From assembly GCA_023653785.1 (NCBI GenBank), contig JAMKCH010002869.1, positions 1-64,000 on the forward strand: a DNA stretch of 64,000 nt. The letters run 5' to 3'. This stretch comes from Ophioderma brevispina (taxonomy: Eukaryota > Echinodermata > Ophiuroidea > Amphilepidida > Ophiodermatidae). How positions within the stretch are numbered: the first letter of the stretch is position 1; the number at the start of each line of letters is the position of its first letter. Below the pieces are notes generated by a model, which was given only the letters and a program-made list of their open reading frames with translations, was not told the DNA's origin and did not search any database. A program made the translations under genes and the position numbers. Positions 59,501-64,000 of the stretch are shown piece by piece.

Positions 59501-60035
59501 CCACACAGACGCGTGATAATCCAACAGCTGCGAAAGCGGACGCAAGCTAGGAAACCCTACATCAAAACCTATAAAAAGCTTTGGTGTGGGCATTTAATCG
59601 CAAATCTTATCTCAAACATCTTCAAAAGTATTCGAAGAATTCACATTTAAATTGTTAATAGACCCGCTTATTATGACGATCATCAGATGCAGAAAACTAT
59701 TTTGTTTTCATGCTTCACAAACCCTTAGTATCCCTTATTTGCAGACCAAACACAAAAGTTAATGGAGTACAAAATTATTTTTTACAATGTCCATTCAGGT
59801 TTAAACAGACAAGGCCTACTTGGTCTCACAAACGCATTTAATTGTTAGCATAAAACCCGTAAACTGTGTTGACTCATTAGTTCGTTATTTTATCGTATGT
59901 CCTTGCTTAACTATATCACACCAAAAAAAAAGCGTGATAATATGTCATGGGTATCATACATGTAGGAATCACTAAATGCACCTTTAAATCAAAATTGGTT
60001 ATATAAAAACGAACGCAAAAGCTGATATAAGACAC

Positions 60036-60477
60036 AACTACGGCAATTACATGTGAACGAAAATTAAAAACCGCTGACTGATGCACAGGCTCGCCAGTAT
60101 TTTTTAATTAATGAGATTTAACGCAGCCGTGACCCAGCGTGCATCATCTGATGCGCAGCGTCATCATCACTAATCAATGAATACAAGATGGCTTGCCTAC
60201 ACATACTACAACCTTGGGTCGCTACGCTGTGCTGCATATTTAGCCGCCCCGTGCTTGTTGTGTTCATCTTTCTTCCTTCCGTACGGGAAAAACCGATAAA
60301 CCGATAAAACCGCCGGTGTCATAATTCTGTTCTGATAAACGCTGAAGAGGAACAGGAACAAATTTTTGTACCTTTTTTTGAAACCGTGCCCTAAACCTCA
60401 ACCGAATCTGAAAAATTGTACATGTTTAAAGATAACTCATGTTGTAGGCAGATTGAAGTAATGCACGTTTTTCGCAG
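60036..60477. other. Intergenic DNA upstream of a possible exon
   Basis: No repeat or gene is recognised. The repeated word ACCGATAAA occurs twice near 60293-60310. The region ends in a T-rich tract and CGCAG, which could be a splice acceptor. Confidence 0.4.
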
Positions 60478-60628
60478 ATGAAGCCTCTCATAGGAGCATC
60501 TGATCTATGTCAAAGATACCCAAACTACCTCATGTGCATATATTGTGAACCCAACGCAATACACATTTTATATATGGAGCCTCTTTCTGTATGTGAGGAA
60601 TTTTGTGATGCCTTTTCTCTGGATGCTG
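60478..60628 (+). CDS. Possible exon, unknown product
   Basis: An acceptor-like TTTTTCGCAG (60468-60477) precedes a frame starting MKPLIGASDLCQRYPNYLMC and continuing IYCEPNAIHILYMEPLSV. GATGCTG followed by GTGAGAAT forms a good donor at 60629. The 151-base open block is cysteine-rich and protein-like, but I recognise no family and cannot link it to the NLR gene 16 kb upstream. The plus strand downstream to about 61200 is also weakly open. Confidence 0.35.
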
Positions 60629-60663
60629 GTGAGAATGGCAACATTAAAAGGGTCGAAGATTAA

Positions 60664-62283
60664 AGATATTTAACACAAATCTGGAACTGAATTTTGTAAA
60701 AGTCTGACGATACATGTCAAGCCTCGGAACAGTGTCAGTGTTTTTACTTGGATAGTTCTTTTGAGGACAATTTGACAAATCTAATTGCCGCTCTAGTCTT
60801 GCCAGAATATACATATCTTGTGTTTGTTGCGTTTTTCTTGGGATCTGTACTTTTTCAACACAAAATTTTGTGATAAACTTATCTGCAGATTGTTAATTTG
60901 AATTCTCTGTGTGTGTTGATGAGGGATGTACAGCGCAGAAGAAAACATCAGTACATAGAGCTTTGTTGTACACATAGATATTTCATAACATGCTACAAGC
61001 TCAAATTCACATTATGTGGCATAAGATATGGTTCAATAATAATAATCTGTTGCGTAGATTTGAGGTTCAAATGTTTTTGTACATATTTTGCCAAGCAGAT
61101 TTCTATTTTAGGTCTAAAAAGGCCATAGAAATATTCATTGACGTAGCCAAAGGGGAACAGGGAGTAGAAATCACTGTAAATTCATATCACTTACGGTAAA
61201 TATTACCAAATTTTAAGTTATTTTATAGTGTTTTCCTTATTTTTTTCGAACGTGAAATAGACTTTACTACAGAATATGGTGGCAGAATAACAACACTAAA
61301 AATATTATTAGATATGATTTTAAAGTGTTTATAAATTTACGCTTTCTTACCACGCTTACTAGCAGAGCAGTCTGGATGCATCCTCAAATCGCCAATAAAT
61401 TACCATTTTTAAGGATTAAAAAACAGTCGCGAAATCAGTCTTGCTCTTAAAATACCGCTTTGAAAGTGTGTGTTTGCAAGTTTGTCCAGAGTTCCCCCAA
61501 GTTTTAAAAGATCCACAAAAAATTCCATTTGACAGCAAAGCAAGAAATTATATAACAAATAAGTAAAATTTCAAGTATTTTCTAATATAACAGTGCATCT
61601 AAATTTTCGAAGATTCCTAACACTCTAATCAGAACCAACCCCTTTCCTCAAATACTGTTCGTCCTAAAGGATTCTTCTCCCCTTGTAACTCTTTGTCCCA
61701 TTAAAAGATTGTTCAGGGCACTGCAACCCCACACTATGCGTTTAGCAGTATCCCCATCTCAATCAACATTATTGTTTATCATACATGTATATTATTGTAT
61801 AATTTGATGTTGAGATGAAATAAATTTGATTGCTTGATTGAGATACTTACTTACGCAACTGAAAAAAAGTTTTCAGATAATTTAATATATTCAATTATTT
61901 GCTCGATACTTTTGTCGAGGCTGAAGATAATTTGATAACTTTGTATGATTAGCAATTTACCTTTGCTAATAAGGACGCATGTCAGCATACTTGACATGTT
62001 GTCTTGAAACGCATGCATTTTGGCGTGATGCAAAAATGGCATTCCCTTAGGACGCAATACAAATGTATAATTTGACATCTTTATTCATAACTCTCTTATT
62101 ATTGAATATATTAAAGTACAGCTTATGTGTGAAGCGATTTGAATATGAACATGTCAATGAAATTAAACTACCCCGTTATACGCAATAAACATGCTATATC
62201 AATAGAGTAGATATTAATTAACCGAGAGTGTGAAGAATAAATTGTAATGATGAATGACTGTCAATTATTCCGCATGTATTTGG
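60664..62283. other. AT-rich intergenic DNA
   Basis: Short open frames around 60793-61199 overlap on both strands and lack motifs. AAATAAA near 61819 follows a T/A-rich block, possibly a polyadenylation site, but no gene leads to it. Confidence 0.4.
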
Positions 62284-62284
62284 T

Positions 62285-62353
62285 CAGTGTGTGTGTGCAT
62301 TTGTGTATGTGTGTGTTTGTGCGTGCGTGTGACAAACTACACACACACACATA
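62285..62353. repeat. GT microsatellite facing an AC microsatellite
   Basis: An imperfect GT tract (62285-62331) is followed by an AC tract (62338-62352), able to pair into a hairpin. The next bases, CTGTCTGCAGAT, resemble the 3' side of the hammerhead repeat at 7.8 kb, but no core follows. Confidence 0.6.
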
Positions 62354-63380
62354 ATCTGTCTGCAGATGTAGTATATATACATATACATACATGTATATAT
62401 ATAATTTGAACCGTTTGTGAGCAAATGTTTAAGTTCCATAAGCATTTTTTACAGTTTAGTTTAACAATACGAGTATAAGCTATATTTGTCATGAATTTTC
62501 GTGTTAATATTACAAGAACACAGTCCTTTATTTGTGCTTCGTAAAATGTAAATAAATTCAGGTTACTATAACCTGTACATAGAGTAATAATATAATAATA
62601 AAATTGGTGCGAAACGATGATTTTTTTTTGTTAAATGAACTTGGCAAAGCTATACTAAGAGGTGTATAACAGGATTACGCCCATATGCTGAGTAAAAGTG
62701 AAGCAAATTTTACGGGATGCTGGGTAAAATTTACTCAAATGTGACCAAGATTTTACTCCAAACATGAGGGCAATCCCCTATTTACCCTTTTTTAAATTGT
62801 ATTTTTATTGCACGCCTTTCCTGTGGTAGAAACTTACCCCATTTTCTGGAAGTAAGGAAAGGAATGTCAGATTTTATATCAACTGATCAAAGCCGATACG
62901 AATTAATAACAACATTTTTTTCTGTCAGAACAATTTGCATCCGAATTCCCAGAAAGCTAATTGATGCATGTTTCAAATTTTCACAAAAGAATTACCTTTA
63001 AAACAGACGAAAAAACAGTCTGACGAAGCCTTCAAGTTCTCTTTGAACAATCTTTCGGTGTTTTAGAGAATAAGTAAGGTACTACCTATATAGAATACTT
63101 GATAAGCCCATTTCAGAACATTAGATAGTAGTCCTAAATTACAATTTATGGTGCAATTATGTAATGTACAGTGCCTAACAAGAAACTTTGTTAACGCCTA
63201 CTTTTAAGTATTATAATATTCTTGTAATAACAATGTTTGTTCAGAATTGTTATTTGATATTGAAATCTGTTTAGTTAACCCCATATTGCGAGAGATTTTT
63301 TATTACATGTATGGAAAGAGAAACTTTTGAAACTGAACAAAACAAACTCCTCGCGTCTTGTTTTGGTTACAATGCTGTGC
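62354..63380. other. AT-rich intergenic DNA
   Basis: No gene is seen. Words such as TTTACTC and GGTAAAATTTACTC near 62690-62760 occur in direct and inverted forms and recall the interior of the inverted-repeat element that follows. Confidence 0.4.
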
Positions 63381-63610
63381 ACACAGAAAAAAAACCCAAC
63401 AATATGTAAGCATAGAACCTCATAATAAATAGGGAAAATTTACTTAATAACTATGTAGGTTTCATAGTATTATTGTAAACATTTACTTACTATAGGTAGA
63501 ATTTTACTTAATTTGGGTATTTTTGTACTTAAATATTATGAGATTCTCTGCTTACATAAGTTGCATAACTTGTGTAATTTTTACTTAAAGTGTGTATTTT
63601 TTTTCTGTGT
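63381..63610. mobile_element. MITE-like element with 14-bp inverted ends
   Basis: ACACAGAAAAAAAA (63381-63394) is repeated in exact reverse complement at 63597-63610. The 230-bp interior is AT-rich, non-coding and full of TTACTTA words in both orientations. Size and ends fit a small non-autonomous DNA transposon. I see no clear target duplication. Confidence 0.65.
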
Positions 63611-64000
63611 AAAATGTGATGCATTGAATCAATTAACTATTTAAATATTAAATGTACAGGGTTAACCATTACCTTTCTTAACATTTATTTCTCTCAAGTT
63701 TTTCTATCATTTGGATTGTGTGTTCTGGCAAAATAATCTTACATGAAATTAGATTAGCGACCGGTTGGTTGGTACGCCTCAGGCGGGACATTCTTAGCTA
63801 AGCACAACGGGCGTCGCGTCGGTTGCGATAGTTGAATCCATTAAAGGCAAAACATTTTTTTTCAATCTGTCCCGGACAAATAGAAACAAATTTGACGTGC
63901 CTTTCAGTTACTGATATTAGTATTAGATTACACATAAGATGTATGCATATTTTCACTGGGAAAAAGTAAAATATGCCATTTTGTTTAATACTAAAAGTAA
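63611..64000. other. Intergenic DNA to the window edge
   Basis: No gene, repeat or RNA is recognised in the last 390 bases. Confidence 0.4.

Larger units (their letters stand above)
54004..60035. repeat. Tandem duplication of 5.98 kb, unit 2
   Basis: This repeats 48060-54003 in order and orientation, with junction words ACGAACGCNAAAAGCTGA followed by GTAAGGCACACC. It ends near 60035, where sequence becomes unrelated. Confidence 0.85.

Noticed and set aside
62354..62400. CTGTCTGCAGAT as another hammerhead repeat
   Set aside because: It matches only the 3' stem I side of the retrozyme. No CTGATGA or GAAAC core lies within reach.

Overview
The window is animal nuclear DNA, not bacterial or viral. 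It is AT-rich with long non-coding stretches. Its coding remnants belong to metazoan retrotransposons, it carries a tRNA-derived SINE, and its only long open frame is an exon of a NACHT (NLR-type) immune receptor that begins at a splice acceptor. This mix (Jockey-, CR1/L2- and RTE-like LINEs, Penelope-like elements, Tc1/mariner relatives and an intron-poor NLR exon) fits a marine invertebrate, perhaps an echinoderm, hemichordate, cephalochordate or lophotrochozoan. The sequence alone does not fix the phylum.

Layout. 1-8.2 kb: two copies of one Penelope-like retroelement (about 1.13-3.06 kb, internally deleted; about 4.44-7.74 kb, longer). A 215-bp tandem dimer follows, each unit carrying a type I hammerhead ribozyme on the minus strand (7.77-8.17 kb); it looks like a retrozyme. 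8.2-12.2 kb: no gene, a 135-bp pure poly(A) run and units of a dispersed repeat. 12.26-13.15 kb: an internally deleted Tc1/mariner-type element with 27-bp inverted ends and TA duplication. 13.1-16.6 kb: a 1.74-kb direct tandem duplication. 16.8-19.6 kb: a long inverted repeat and a 350-bp tandem repeat.

19.96-28.77 kb: a Jockey-like LINE whose two halves are split by a 5.7-kb insertion with AGTCCGG-bearing ends. 28.8-30.04 kb: the 3' part of a second, GC-rich LINE. 31.4-33.76 kb: a CR1/L2-like LINE on the minus strand. 33.77-39.64 kb: further Jockey-like fragments, two of them within a 2.38-kb tandem duplication (35.5-40.2 kb).

40.87-44.33 kb: the NLR exon, encoding a NACHT domain, winged-helix region and a C-terminal array of about seven LRR-like super-modules. 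A tRNA-derived SINE sits in the intron just upstream. 44.3-48 kb: no confident gene. 48.05-60.04 kb: a 5.98-kb direct tandem duplication, each unit holding a minus-strand RTE-like LINE. 60-64 kb: mostly non-coding, with one possible short exon and a small inverted-repeat element.

The Penelope elements and retrozyme dimer form the most coherent system: hammerhead-bearing non-autonomous repeats are thought to use Penelope-type machinery, and here both lie within a few hundred bases. All mobile-element reading frames are broken, mostly by single-base insertions and deletions. All three tandem duplications differ mainly by the same kind of indel, with islands of perfect identity. That pattern suggests an incompletely polished or incompletely purged long-read assembly, so duplications and frameshifts should be treated with care.
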